This document shows, piece by piece, positions 36,728 through 44,956 of a stretch of DNA of 64,000 nucleotides. Source of the stretch: Nitrobium sp046350935 (GTDB lineage Bacteria; Nitrospirota; Thermodesulfovibrionia; Thermodesulfovibrionales; Dissulfurispiraceae); assembly GCA_046350935.1 (NCBI GenBank), contig JAXLZK010000012.1, forward strand, positions 1 through 64,000, in the 5' to 3' direction. How positions within the stretch are numbered: position 1 is the first letter of the stretch; each line of letters begins with the position of its first letter. The position numbers and the translations under genes were made by a program. The notes beneath the pieces are model-generated. The model was given only the letters and a program-made list of their open reading frames with translations, did no database searches and was not told where the DNA came from.

Positions 36728-37492
36728 CTAGTATGGCGCGGCCTTCTTCCTCTTCCCCCAGGGGCAGACAGACATGCAGACCCCGCATATCGGGTACCCA
36801 ACCCCCGGTATGTTCTTGAACTCAAGCCAGAGAGTGTCCCTGCAGCGGGCAAAGTCGAGGACCTCCTCACGTGCGGGGGGAACTCCCTCGAATGTCAGAC
36901 CGCGTATCGCCTGAGTGGGACAGGCCTCGACACATTCCGTGCAGGCGCCGCACCTGCTTTTGAGAGGTGCATCCGGGGTCAGAGGCATGTTGGTGATGAC
37001 GGAAGCGTGGCGAAATCTCGGGCCTATTTCGGGATTGACGATGAGCAGACTCTTTCCGAACCAGCCCAGCCCGGCAGCCCGTGCCACCGCCTTGCTCGGC
37101 AGCGTGGAGGAGGTCAGCGGGTCCCAGTCGAGGGAGTCCTTCCCCTTCGTATCGAGCTTCTCCGCAAGAACGGCCGCTTCCGATGCAGGCACCGCCACCG
37201 CGTCGTACCCTTCCCTGATGATGGAGGCGGCAAGATGGAACGTTATCTGGTCCAGCAGCAGGTTCGCCACCCGGTGGGAATGGGCATACAGGGGAATGGG
37301 CGCGTCGGTGATCATGTCCAGAGCGGTGTCGTTCAGGCGGACGCCGACGCTGACCGCCCTCGTGAAACGCTCCAGGAGCCCGTCGGGCTTGGTGCGGATT
37401 CCCCTGATGCGCTCCAGATCGGCGATCCCCACGAGGTCGGCCCCCCACTCTGTCGCACGCCTTTTTATTTCATCGCTCGGTATTGCCTGCAT
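36728..37492 (-). CDS. QueG-like double 4Fe-4S cluster protein
   Basis: A 254-aa protein related to the iron-sulfur half of epoxyqueuosine reductase and reductive dehalogenases. It begins with the usual helical QueG-like region (ATEWGADLVGIADLERI). RHASVITNMPLTPD precedes two ferredoxin clusters (CGACTECVEACPTQAI and CGVCMSVCPWGKR). It is shorter than QueG (about 350 aa) and lacks the HEAT-like tail, so a queuosine role is unlikely. As the last gene after the MoxR and VWA genes in the methyltransferase operon, it may supply electrons for reactivating the corrinoid protein (inference). Confidence 0.8.
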   Translation of the reverse strand: MQAIPSDEIKRRATEWGADLVGIADLERIRGIRTKPDGLLERFTRAVSVGVRLNDTALDMITDAPIPLYAHSHRVANLLLDQITFHLAASIIREGYDAVAVPASEAAVLAEKLDTKGKDSLDWDPLTSSTLPSKAVARAAGLGWFGKSLLIVNPEIGPRFRHASVITNMPLTPDAPLKSRCGACTECVEACPTQAIRGLTFEGVPPAREEVLDFARCRDTLWLEFKNIPGVGYPICGVCMSVCPWGKRKKAAPY

Positions 37493-37543
37493 CGCTCTTT
37501 ATCCCTTTTTATTGTAGCCGGTTAATTATGACTTCGCGAAAGC

Positions 37544-38443
37544 CTAAGCATTGGAGGGTTCGAGGCTGCCGAAGGAGATGATATCCTGGATGGCGTCCAC
37601 GATGTCGCTCAGCTCCCTGATCTCCCTGACCCGCACGCGCGGCAGGGTTTCCAGGGCATCCACACAGGTGTCCCCGATGGCGGTCGCCTTGTTCGGAAAA
37701 TAGAGCACCTCCAGCTGGGGCAGCCGGCTCGCCCTCTCCAGCGGATCGGCTCCCACCGTGGGGATCGCGTCGCTGATCATGATGCAGATCCCCTCGGCCC
37801 CCGCTGCCGTGGCATCGAGCTGACGGCTCACCTCTGAAAACGCCTCCTCCAGGTTCGTCGCCCCGCTGCACTGCACATTTAAGATCTCCTCAAGGATGTC
37901 GCTCTCCTCCTTGAAGTCCCCCACTGCCTTCAGGGCCCTGATCCGGTCGTCAAAGAGCAGCACCGCATAGTCCTCATACCGGAGAGCCTCGCAAGGATGC
38001 TGACCAAGGGCCACATAGTCAATAGTCGGCCCCAGGCTGTTGCTCTTGTCCGCTAGGATGACGAAGCAGCGCTTCGTGCGCACCACTCTTCTGCTCAGGA
38101 TGTCCTCATAGGCGGGGGTGCTGCAGTGGCCCTGCGCCACCATCCTCTCCAGGGTGGACTCAAGCTCCCACTCCGTGCCCGGCACATAGTGGCACAAGGC
38201 GGTCTTCCTCGTGACGATGCCCCCCTTGGAGGCGATGCTCTTTCCCTCCCGCATCAGTACCTCCACGGTACGGTTTAACAGCATGCGCCGTACTTTCGGG
38301 CTTACTTTAGCGCCCTTCCTCCGGTAGGTCTGCACCAGGGGCAGGCAGGGGGCATTGGGGTTAAAGAGCCAGGAGCACGCCTCCTCTTCGCTCTCCTCCT
38401 CCTCCCCGCTACAGGCCTCCTCAGCGGTGAAGGACGGACTCAC
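37544..38443 (-). CDS. VWA-domain protein (CoxE/CbbO-like partner of MoxR)
   Basis: A 299-aa soluble protein. An acidic N-terminus (EEEESEEEA) and basic linker lead to a von Willebrand A domain at about residues 125-290. The MIDAS motif DxSxS is present as DKSNS (about 131-135), and CSGATNLEEAF gives the conserved Thr. ISDAIPTVG supplies the later Asp. VWA proteins next to MoxR ATPases act as adaptors that guide the ATPase to a metalloenzyme (NorD, CbbO, CoxE are known examples). The gene starts 26 bases after moxR. Confidence 0.88.
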   Translation of the reverse strand: MSPSFTAEEACSGEEEESEEEACSWLFNPNAPCLPLVQTYRRKGAKVSPKVRRMLLNRTVEVLMREGKSIASKGGIVTRKTALCHYVPGTEWELESTLERMVAQGHCSTPAYEDILSRRVVRTKRCFVILADKSNSLGPTIDYVALGQHPCEALRYEDYAVLLFDDRIRALKAVGDFKEESDILEEILNVQCSGATNLEEAFSEVSRQLDATAAGAEGICIMISDAIPTVGADPLERASRLPQLEVLYFPNKATAIGDTCVDALETLPRVRVREIRELSDIVDAIQDIISFGSLEPSNA

Positions 38444-38469
38444 GACCTTAGGACGAAGAGGGCTGCCCT

Positions 38470-39312
38470 TCAGGCCGTCTTTTTTTTTTCGCTGCTGATC
38501 CCCAGCACCCGGTTGACGATGTCCTCCACCACTTGCTCTTCAGACAGCTCGCTGTTGTACCGCAGCCGGATCTTCTTGGTCAGGGCGCTCTTTGCGATCT
38601 CCTTTAAGGCCACCTCCCCGCAGGGATCCTCCCCCTGCACACGGACTGAGGAGGCGAGCTTGACCATGAAGATGGCCGCTCGAATGGAGCCCCCCTTGAC
38701 CACGTCGGGGTGCTTCCGCGAGCCTTCCGTGATCCGGCACATGAGCTGCACCAGCTCCCGGTCCTCCTCCCCCGTCCTTAAATGCACCACCTCCATGGCC
38801 TGCTCAAGCGGCAGGTGCTCCAGCTGCAGCCAGACACACCGGTCAAAAAAGGCCTGGGGCAGAGGGTTCGTCCCCACCCGGTCAAGGGGATTACAGGTGA
38901 AGACGCACCCAAATGCAGGCTCCGCCGTGATGGTGCCCAGCCGCGGAATGGTGATCATCCGCTCGTCAAGGGCCGTCAGCACCGCGTTGATCGTCTCTGA
39001 GGGCGCCCGGTTGACTTCGTTAAAGAAGAAGATCCCCCCCTGCAGCATCGCCTGGCTCAGCGGCCCCGGTAAAAAAGAGTCCCACGAATACCCCTTGCTC
39101 AGCACCATCGGGGGATCAAACCACCCCTGTATCTTCAATGAGGAGAGCTCCTGGTCTCCGTCTACGCGCTGCAGCTGCCTCTTGAGCAGCTTCGCCGCTT
39201 CCTTCGCCATCTCGGTCTTCCCAGTCCCCGCTTCCCCCTCCAGGATCACCGGGATCCCCTTCCCCAGGGCGCGCACCATCAGCGCAAACTCCCTCTCATG
39301 CCCGATTATCAT
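38470..39312 (-). CDS. MoxR-family AAA+ ATPase
   Basis: A 280-aa AAA+ ATPase of the MoxR/CbbQ/NirQ type. Walker A EGEAGTGKTEMAKEA (residues 26-40) and Walker B GGIFFFNEVNRAPSET (with Asn-Glu in place of the usual Asp-Glu) are present, followed by sensor 1 (VFTCNPLD) and the arginine-finger region FFDRCVW. Characterised relatives remodel or activate metalloenzymes together with VWA proteins. Its place right after the MtaA-like gene (12-base gap) suggests its client is one of the methyltransferase proteins. Confidence 0.92.
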   Translation of the reverse strand: MIIGHEREFALMVRALGKGIPVILEGEAGTGKTEMAKEAAKLLKRQLQRVDGDQELSSLKIQGWFDPPMVLSKGYSWDSFLPGPLSQAMLQGGIFFFNEVNRAPSETINAVLTALDERMITIPRLGTITAEPAFGCVFTCNPLDRVGTNPLPQAFFDRCVWLQLEHLPLEQAMEVVHLRTGEEDRELVQLMCRITEGSRKHPDVVKGGSIRAAIFMVKLASSVRVQGEDPCGEVALKEIAKSALTKKIRLRYNSELSEEQVVEDIVNRVLGISSEKKKTA

Positions 39313-39324
39313 CGCTTTTACTCC

Positions 39325-40350
39325 TCAGCAGGTTTCCGTTTCCTGCAGCAGCATCGCCTTAAGGCTTTCGGTAGGCGTACCCGGAGGGATAGAGCAGCCG
39401 GGTGCGATAACATTATAGCCGTCTTCCACCGCCTTGAGGGTGGAGGCCTTCACTATGTCTGCGTTCCCGAAGAAGAGGTCCTGCATCGTGGTGATGCCGC
39501 CGATGATCGCGACCTGCTTCCCTTCTTCCTGGATAGCCTGTTTCACGGCGGCCACGTCCGTTTTCGGCTCGAAGCTCAGTGCAGCGGCTCCGGTGGAGAT
39601 CATGTGCTTGACGATCGGGTTCACCCTGCCGCAGATGTGCAGGATGACGGGGGCAGGGGCTATCCTGCTGATCAGCTCCTCTTCCCAGGGCCACGCCAGC
39701 TCTTTGTACACCTTGGGGCTGATCATGTCCATGGAAGCCAGCATGTCTTCGACGCAGATTGCGTCGGCTCCGGCGTTCAAAAGGGCCTGCGCCAGCTGGG
39801 TCGCCGCTTTCGTGGCGACGCGCAGGAACTCGTGCAGCATCTTCGGATGCTTGAGCGTCGCGATCAGGAAATTGTTGATGCCGATCAGCTCTCCCACGAT
39901 CGTGAAAGGGCCGATGACGCCTCCGATGACGGCCACCTCGTTTCCCACCTCTTCCTTCACCTTCTTCAGCGCCTTGCACAGCACGGGGATTCTGCCCCGG
40001 GTAAGGTAGTCTTCGGGGAAATGCGGCGTCATGGCGATGTCGTACGGATGCGATGCGATGCTCGGCAGGTTCTTCTCGTCGCCGATGAGCACGCCGCACC
40101 CCAGTGCTTCCTCTTCGATGGTCTGACAAAAAGGAACGCGGACCGCGTCGAAATCAAGGATAGTGTGGGCCCCGATCGCGAGTCCGGCCATCAGGTCGGC
40201 GTCAAAATTCGAATCGGGCCACTTTATGCCAAGTGCTGCCATTTGTTCGTAGGTTCCGGTCTGGTTTACACATGCTACCGACGGACGCTCCGTAGCTTCG
40301 CCGCGGATAGCCTTTAAAAAAATCTCACGTTTTCCGTTCCTCATCATCAT
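39325..40350 (-). CDS. MtaA-like UROD-fold methyltransferase
   Basis: A 341-aa protein of the uroporphyrinogen decarboxylase fold, closest in style to MtaA/CmuA methylcobamide methyltransferases. Candidate zinc ligands His238 and Cys240 (LHICGRVNP) and Cys319 (APGCSIPPG) match the HxC...C arrangement of that group. In methanogens MtaA moves methyl groups from the corrinoid protein to coenzyme M. Here the acceptor thiol or folate is unknown. It follows the MtmB-like gene after a 218-bp gap that contains a long hairpin. Confidence 0.88.
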   Translation of the reverse strand: MMMRNGKREIFLKAIRGEATERPSVACVNQTGTYEQMAALGIKWPDSNFDADLMAGLAIGAHTILDFDAVRVPFCQTIEEEALGCGVLIGDEKNLPSIASHPYDIAMTPHFPEDYLTRGRIPVLCKALKKVKEEVGNEVAVIGGVIGPFTIVGELIGINNFLIATLKHPKMLHEFLRVATKAATQLAQALLNAGADAICVEDMLASMDMISPKVYKELAWPWEEELISRIAPAPVILHICGRVNPIVKHMISTGAAALSFEPKTDVAAVKQAIQEEGKQVAIIGGITTMQDLFFGNADIVKASTLKAVEDGYNVIAPGCSIPPGTPTESLKAMLLQETETC

Positions 40351-40489
40351 CTCCTAAAAATTAAGTTTGCCTTGCTGGAAATCCTTCTTCCCTGCCGGCT
40401 GACGAGCTCAATGACGTACGCTTTCCGCAGCTCACTTTTCCCTACCGGCCCACCGGGTGGGTGCTTCCGTCCGTACGGCCAGAGAATCG

Positions 40490-40537
40490 GGGGTGAGGCC
40501 CTGCACCCTGCAAAGGGCCGGGGCAGGGCCTCACCCC
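40490..40537 (-). promoter_or_regulatory. Intercistronic hairpin between mtmB-like and mtaA-like genes
   Basis: A perfect 15-bp inverted repeat (40490-40504 with 40523-40537) with an 18-base loop, and no T run after it. It lies 32 bases past the mtmB-like stop. It may slow 3' decay or partially terminate, so that the first two genes are made in excess. Confidence 0.65.
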
Positions 40538-40568
40538 GCTTGGTTTATGACATCATCTCGCGGAGAGA

Positions 40569-41981
40569 TTAATCAATGGGCAGGCCCATTCCCCGCAGTT
40601 CGCTCTTGACCTTCTCATAGATGGCCAGATACTCAGGCTTCGGCTGCACCGTCTTGAGGTCGTACACGGTCCTGAAATCTCCGCCTTTCTTGTGGAGGTT
40701 TCTCGCATCGATCCCCGGCTGGTACTTGGGGAAGATCTGGAGCATCAGCTCGTTTGCCTTTTTCCGGGTCAGACGGGCTTTACCCACTGCGCGTCCCACC
40801 TCGGCGGCAAACCGTGCGCCGAGTCCGCAGGCCTGGTCGAGACCGCCGCTCTGATGCCCCGTTCCTCCCGAGGTGCAGAAGCCGAGGGTCGTGCTGCCGA
40901 TGGCGCCGCACGCGGTCTCCCAGAAATACTCCTCGCTCCCGATGCCGGCGGTCATCTGCCAGCCGCCGCCGAGCAGGGCAGGATATTTCACATGCCGCTG
41001 GAAGGCTGCGCCGCAGAAGTTGTCGACATAGAGGGCGTATTTGCTGGTGTTGGTGAAGTAGAGGGCGTCGCTCGACCAGAGGCCGCACACCGTCGGCTCA
41101 TACAGCATCTGGTAGGCGATGAGGTCCGCCATACCGTTGACCGCAGAGGTGGCGGGGCCGCCGGGGAGACCGCCGACAAAGGACTGCAGAATACCCCAGG
41201 TGTTTGCCCCGTACTCGTCCCAGAAGTACTTGCGGCACATCTGGTCGTAGTCGGTCCTCATGTGGGGCATGACATAGACGTGGCGCACATCGCCCTTCTT
41301 GACGCCCCATGTCTGGGCAGCGCTCATCTCCGCCTGTGTCGTAACCGGCATGCTCGCTCCGTCCGACAGGCCCGGCCTGCCGGCGCGGCGGCATACGTCC
41401 TTTACAATGGCAACCCTCTTCTGCTCGGAAGCGAGCTCAAAGGGAGAAAACGGCTTGACCGCAGTACCGTTGATCTCGAACACGACGCCCTGGAAATGGA
41501 CGAAGTCGATGAGGGGCTCCTGCGCGTAGCTCCAGCAGACCTTCTCGTAGATGTCCTCGGAAATAGGACCCAGGATACGGCCCAGTGCTCCGATAGGGTT
41601 CATCCCCTCGTCGTAGCTTTCCGGCGCCCTCCACTTAAGGGTGCATGCCTCTTTGCCCTCGCCGAGGATGGTCTCCCGGTGGACATTTTCGAGGACCTTC
41701 TTCACTTCCTGCTCCTGGAACAGGATCAAACGCTCCGTACTGACATTCAGGATACCGCACTCAAGGAAAAATTCCATTCCCGCATTCCACAGCGCATCGA
41801 GCTCGGAGTCGTCCGTGGGGCAGATATGATTGGGATTGTATTCGATCTTGTACTTCTTCGTAATCGCCTTCAGAAGCGGCCAAAATCTCTTTGTATCGAA
41901 TTCGGTATTGAAGCAGACAGGTCCGGATTCTCCCCGGGACCACACTTCCATTAATCTCCCTTTTGAACCAGTGTTAGACAT
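40569..41981 (-). CDS. MtmB-family methylamine:corrinoid methyltransferase homologue without pyrrolysine
   Basis: A 470-aa protein. Against the remembered Methanosarcina MtmB sequence it aligns end to end: an early IPTD-like ICPTD, FLECGI near residue 72-77, GPISEDIY at 138-145, AGRPG at 200-204, and the C-terminal VYDLKTVQPKPEY near 430-460. Archaeal MtmB has an in-frame amber codon read as pyrrolysine in GRPGMGV-Pyl. The aligned position here is Gly208 (GGA), with no stop codon in the frame. This suggests a pyrrolysine-independent corrinoid methyltransferase for an unknown methylated compound. It lies between the corrinoid-protein and MtaA-like genes. Confidence 0.85.
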   Translation of the reverse strand: MSNTGSKGRLMEVWSRGESGPVCFNTEFDTKRFWPLLKAITKKYKIEYNPNHICPTDDSELDALWNAGMEFFLECGILNVSTERLILFQEQEVKKVLENVHRETILGEGKEACTLKWRAPESYDEGMNPIGALGRILGPISEDIYEKVCWSYAQEPLIDFVHFQGVVFEINGTAVKPFSPFELASEQKRVAIVKDVCRRAGRPGLSDGASMPVTTQAEMSAAQTWGVKKGDVRHVYVMPHMRTDYDQMCRKYFWDEYGANTWGILQSFVGGLPGGPATSAVNGMADLIAYQMLYEPTVCGLWSSDALYFTNTSKYALYVDNFCGAAFQRHVKYPALLGGGWQMTAGIGSEEYFWETACGAIGSTTLGFCTSGGTGHQSGGLDQACGLGARFAAEVGRAVGKARLTRKKANELMLQIFPKYQPGIDARNLHKKGGDFRTVYDLKTVQPKPEYLAIYEKVKSELRGMGLPID

Positions 41982-42055
41982 TTCTCTCCTCCTTATACGC
42001 CCGGACGTCAGGCACTTTTTAATAAAAGCTCGTTACCCTCCCTTGGCAGGGATAG

Positions 42056-42718
42056 TTATGCGGTCAGCTTCTTGGCGATCTCCACGCCCTCGATGGCATC
42101 CTGACCATACCCGTCGGCACCGATTCTCTCCGCCCACTCTTTCGTGGCGACGCCGCCGCCGACCATGACTTTGAACTGCTGACGCACGTTCTTTGCGTTG
42201 AGGAAGTCGATAAGGTCTTTCTGCACCGGCAGGGTGGTGGACATAAGAGCGGAAGCCGCAATGATGGTTGCGGACAGCTCCTTCGCCTTGTCGAGGAAAG
42301 CGGAAGGAGACACGTCGTGCCCGAGGTCCACTACGTCGAAACCCTGCGTCATCATCATGGTGGCAACCATGTCCTTGCCGACGGTGTGGACGTCGCCCTT
42401 CACCGTCCCGATGATAACGATCGGGCGCTTCTTCCCTCCCTGGCCGCTTGCGGCCAGCTCAACGATCTTGGGCTGGAGGATCTTCATCGCCTCTTTCAAT
42501 GCACCGGAGGCCATGACGATCTCAGGAAGGAAGACTTCCATTTTCTCGAACCCTTTCCCCAGTTCGGACATGGCATCTCCCATGACCTCTACCGCCTTGA
42601 GGACATCTCCTCCCGTCTTTACCAGCTCTTCGGCGCCGCTCTTCGCCTCATCCTCGCTGAAATTCATAATGGCGTCGTGCAGCTTGCTCATAACTGCGTC
42701 TTTGTCTTGCTTGCCCAT
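42056..42718 (-). CDS. Corrinoid (methyl-carrier) protein, MtmC/MtbC-like
   Basis: A 220-aa B12-binding protein. A helical N-terminal cap (about 5-90) with GDAMSELGKGFEKMEVFLPE is followed by a Rossmann-type B12 domain with the signature Asp109-x-His111-xx-Gly114 (GDVHTVGKDM), SALMSTT and VMVGGGVAT. His111 is the lower axial cobalt ligand. It would accept a methyl group from the MtmB-like protein and pass it to the MtaA-like protein. It is the first gene after the sigma-54 site at 43001-43016 and lies 74 bases upstream of the mtmB-like gene. Confidence 0.95.
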   Translation of the reverse strand: MGKQDKDAVMSKLHDAIMNFSEDEAKSGAEELVKTGGDVLKAVEVMGDAMSELGKGFEKMEVFLPEIVMASGALKEAMKILQPKIVELAASGQGGKKRPIVIIGTVKGDVHTVGKDMVATMMMTQGFDVVDLGHDVSPSAFLDKAKELSATIIAASALMSTTLPVQKDLIDFLNAKNVRQQFKVMVGGGVATKEWAERIGADGYGQDAIEGVEIAKKLTA

Positions 42719-43000
42719 CTCTTTCCTCCTTCTACTCGTTAATCCTTCTTAGTGGTTGACTGCTTGCTGCGCTTAACGGTTGCTTTTCCCTACCTGCGTG
42801 CTCCGCAGGGCACACCTCCTTTCTTCCAGATTCAGCATTGTGCTCATCTAAATACCAAACAGCATCCTTCATGCCAGGGATCGCAAGGTTACCGGTACTC
42901 TTCCAGCGGTTGCATGGAACTATTGAGCCTCTCCCTCATCCCGGGCGAGCCGGACACAATCCGGCAGTGGGAAATGAATCTCCTGAGACCCAAAATACTT

Positions 43001-43016
43001 AGCAATTTCCGTACCA
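43001..43016 (-). promoter_or_regulatory. Sigma-54 promoter of the corrinoid-protein/mtmB-like operon
   Basis: Minus strand TGGTACGGAAATTGCT, one mismatch from TGGCAC-N5-TTGCT, with GG and GC exactly 10 bases apart. The transcript would carry the corrinoid protein, MtmB-like, MtaA-like, MoxR, VWA and QueG-like genes. Confidence 0.8.
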
Positions 43017-43049
43017 CGAGTGCGAGCTTCTACAGGGGTGAAAGCAGTC

Positions 43050-43078
43050 GGCGAAAGGGGCTGCCGCCCCCTTCCGCC
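43050..43078 (-). terminator. Hairpin after DUF1638
   Basis: A G/C-rich imperfect stem of about 11 bp (43050-43060 with 43067-43078) and a 6-base loop begins 26 bases after the DUF1638 stop on the minus strand, just before the next sigma-54 site. The T run is poor, so partial termination is likely. Confidence 0.5.
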
Positions 43079-43103
43079 CTCCCGCCACAATACGGCAGAA
43101 GGG

Positions 43104-43736
43104 CTACGAGGGCTGCTCTCCGGGCGCCGCGATTCTTCTGCACTCGGCGAGCATTTCCTCCAGGAGCGCGGTCGTCCCGACGGTCTTATCGAGCTCCAAA
43201 TTGAAATCATTGCAGAATTCCTCTGACCTCGCAATATAGTGGTCGTTGTTGCCTACGCCGGTATCGATATAGAGCCCCCGCTTGTAGTTGGTGAAGAGGG
43301 TCTTCGCCACCTTGTAGGGGTCCTTTCCGTACTTCCGCACGCGGTCCAGGTGCAGCTCCTTGATGAGCATCTCGGTGCCGAGCTCCGCCCATCCGGGGGA
43401 CAGGAAATAGGTGCCGGGCTCTTTTTCGATCTCACGGGCACGCTCCTCAGGGGTCATGAGGATCGAAATGCAGTCGTCGCACCGGGCCATGACGACGGGG
43501 ATGTCGAGCTCTTTTTCTATTCCTTCCAGAGACTTGCAATAGCCATAGCCCAGGAAGACCACATCGACGTCGTTCCGTATCGCGTTGATCTTCTCCTTGA
43601 TAGTTTCCTTCATTTTTTGAGGCTCCGTATGTAACGCATACTCCAGGTACGTCTTTACCGTCACCTCGGCAGCCCCGTCCAACACCTTTTCAAGCTCGCG
43701 CTGCATTACATCGCACGCAATAACCCCGATCCTCAT
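43104..43736 (-). CDS. DUF1638 protein linked to corrinoid methyltransferases
   Basis: A 210-aa protein of DUF1638, a family that commonly neighbours methylamine- and betaine-type corrinoid methyltransferases; its biochemical role is not established. The family pattern is clear: VFLGYGYCKSLEGIE, ARCDDCISILMTPEER, TYFLSPGWAE, NYKRGLYIDTG. Cysteines in YGYC and CDDC are candidate metal ligands. ATG 43736 has AAAGGAGG upstream; a frame 16 codons longer lacks support. It has its own sigma-54 site (43815-43830) and a hairpin after it, so it may be made apart from the corrinoid operon. Confidence 0.9.
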   Translation of the reverse strand: MRIGVIACDVMQRELEKVLDGAAEVTVKTYLEYALHTEPQKMKETIKEKINAIRNDVDVVFLGYGYCKSLEGIEKELDIPVVMARCDDCISILMTPEERAREIEKEPGTYFLSPGWAELGTEMLIKELHLDRVRKYGKDPYKVAKTLFTNYKRGLYIDTGVGNNDHYIARSEEFCNDFNLELDKTVGTTALLEEMLAECRRIAAPGEQPS

Positions 43737-43814
43737 GGAAGCCTCCTTTACGCCTCTTTTGAGCGCCACCTCTCCATAAGTCATAAGTATAGACCATTAT
43801 GGTAGTACTGACCA

Positions 43815-43830
43815 GGCAAATATCGTTCCT
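43815..43830 (-). promoter_or_regulatory. Sigma-54 promoter of DUF1638
   Basis: Minus strand AGGAACGATATTTGCC: GG and GC 10 bases apart, TTTGC at -12. It lies 79 bases upstream of the DUF1638 ATG. Confidence 0.65.
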
Positions 43831-44125
43831 GCCGCACGGCACGGCAGCGGGGAGGCGCACCCCTCCTTTTCATGGGTCCGCCCTGCCCGTCCCCCCCCTG
43901 CTCCGGGATGCTCACGAACCTTACCGGGAAATGCATTGCACGAAACTTTCGGGATAAATTCTTTCAATACAACCATATTCACCTTCAAACTCTCTTTTTT
44001 TTCAAATTCCCCCGAGGGGTGTCGTATTATGCAATTTATTCTGAGTTCTTTCATTTCAATATGTTTTAACGCTTTCCGAAACGGCCTGCAGCGATACCGC
44101 GGTATTTTGCAATACTTTTTCTCTT
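43829..44125. repeat. Conserved control block, copy 1
   Basis: About 297 bases similar to 54950-55250. The best part, 43921-43989, matches 55045-55113 with two differences in 69 bases. Reading frames are not kept between copies, so it is not coding. Dyad-like motifs are conserved: GTATTATGCAAT near 44024, and GTATTTTGCAATAC near 44102, whose arms GTATT/AATAC are inverted repeats. These are candidate binding sites for a sigma-54 activator. Confidence 0.75.
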
Positions 44126-44223
44126 CAGGCCCTGACTTTTCAAAAGTGCGTTTACGATTTTTTAGCGGGCGGCCCGAGAGAAGGGTATCGGGCGCCTGAC
44201 TGCACGTTTCTTTTTTTTGACAA

Positions 44224-44239
44224 TGGCACGACAATTGCT
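44224..44239 (+). promoter_or_regulatory. Sigma-54 promoter of first OsmC-like gene
   Basis: TGGCACGACAATTGCT, a perfect match to TGGCAC-N5-TTGCT, 93 bases upstream of the ATG at 44333. The identical 16-mer occurs before the DsrE-like gene at 55933. Confidence 0.92.
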
Positions 44240-44284
44240 CTATGATACCATCCCTCCCCGTACGTGAACGGACACAGTAGCCGT

Positions 44285-44880
44285 GCATCACGGGGCGTGA
44301 GGATGCGTACACCATTCACTAAGGAGGAAGAGATGGCAAAGAGTTCGGCAGCAGCGACTTCGATCAACGATGTAAACCTGGAGGCGTTCAACGCCACGGT
44401 AGAGGCGGTCAAGAAGGACCCGAAGAACGGCGCCACCGCCTGGGCCGTCAAGACCAAGTGGAAGGGCGGCTTCAAGACCGAGGCGAAGCTCAGGGGCTTT
44501 TCGATCAGCTTTGACGAGCCCGAGCCGGTGGGCGGCTCCGACACCACGGTGAGCCCGCACGAGACGGTGCTGGCCTGCTATGGGGCCTGTCTTACGGTGG
44601 GGCTTTCCCTGAATTCCGCTCTGAAGGGCATCAAGCTCAAGAGCGTCGAGGTGGAGCTGGAGGGGCATATCGACCTGCCCGGCTTCCTCGGGCTGGCAGG
44701 CGTAGAGGGACTGAAGGACCTGCCCGGCTACCATACCGTGATCGCCACGGTAAAGATCAAGAGCGATGCAAAGAAAGAGGAGATCGAAAAGATATTCGAC
44801 AGAGTCGTCAAATACTCGCCCGTGGGCCTTACCCTCTCCAGGCCCGTGGACGTCAAAACACGCCTCGAATACTCCAAGTA
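44285..44880. repeat. Exact 596-bp duplication, copy 1
   Basis: Identical by eye to 56556-57151. It begins in the leader hairpin before the ribosome site and ends one base before the stop codon is complete (TAG here, TAA in copy 2). The flanks on both sides are unrelated. Confidence 0.9.
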
Positions 44881-44881
44881 G
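44333..44881 (+). CDS. OsmC-family protein, copy 1
   Basis: A 182-aa OsmC/Ohr-fold protein. Central motifs are GGSDTTVSPHETVLACYGACLTVGLSL, where the second Cys region corresponds to the resolving or catalytic cysteine of OsmC/YhfA-type thiol enzymes, and a later KYSPVGLTLSRPV close. Family members reduce hydroperoxides or handle reactive thiols and persulfides; which applies here is unknown. ATG 44333 has TAAGGAGGAAGAG. It is driven by a perfect sigma-54 site. The protein is identical to copy 2 at 56604. Confidence 0.88.
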   Translation: MAKSSAAATSINDVNLEAFNATVEAVKKDPKNGATAWAVKTKWKGGFKTEAKLRGFSISFDEPEPVGGSDTTVSPHETVLACYGACLTVGLSLNSALKGIKLKSVEVELEGHIDLPGFLGLAGVEGLKDLPGYHTVIATVKIKSDAKKEEIEKIFDRVVKYSPVGLTLSRPVDVKTRLEYSK

Positions 44882-44889
44882 CTTCCGCA

Positions 44890-44924
44890 ACTCCCCCTCC
44901 CCCCTTTCGGGCAGGAGGGGGAGT
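44890..44924. terminator. Terminator-like hairpin between convergent genes
   Basis: An 11-bp perfect stem (44890-44900 with 44914-44924), followed on the plus strand by GCTCTTT. It lies between the OsmC-like stop and the convergent small membrane-protein gene. Confidence 0.65.
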
Positions 44925-44956
44925 GCTCTTTCCGCACGACAGACCGGAGGTCTCTT

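Larger units (their letters stand above)
42719..43103. other. Leader region of the corrinoid-protein operon
   Basis: These 385 gene-free bases hold the sigma-54 site (43001-43016), the post-DUF1638 hairpin (43050-43078), and a long leader of about 270 bases before the corrinoid-protein ATG. I looked for a cobalamin riboswitch (B12 box) in the leader and did not see one. Confidence 0.5.
43737..44332. other. Divergent control region between DUF1638 and first OsmC-like gene
   Basis: 596 bases with no gene. It has a sigma-54 site facing each way (43815-43830 minus, 44224-44239 plus), the conserved block 43829-44125 shared with the 54.9-55.3 kb region, and a small leader hairpin (about 44285-44306) just before the OsmC ribosome site. 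Confidence 0.7.

Noticed and set aside
40569..41981. Classification of the methyltransferase as MttB/MtgB-like
   Set aside because: The order and content of conserved segments (FLECGI, GPISED, AGRPG, VYDLKTV) fit remembered MtmB rather than MttB; a profile search would settle it.
42719..43000. Cobalamin riboswitch in the corrinoid-operon leader
   Set aside because: No B12 box or the usual paired segments were recognised; the leader has only weak hairpins.
43797..44315. Minus-strand open frames in both conserved control blocks as a small protein family
   Set aside because: The frame changes between the two copies by indels, so the conservation is at DNA level, not protein level.
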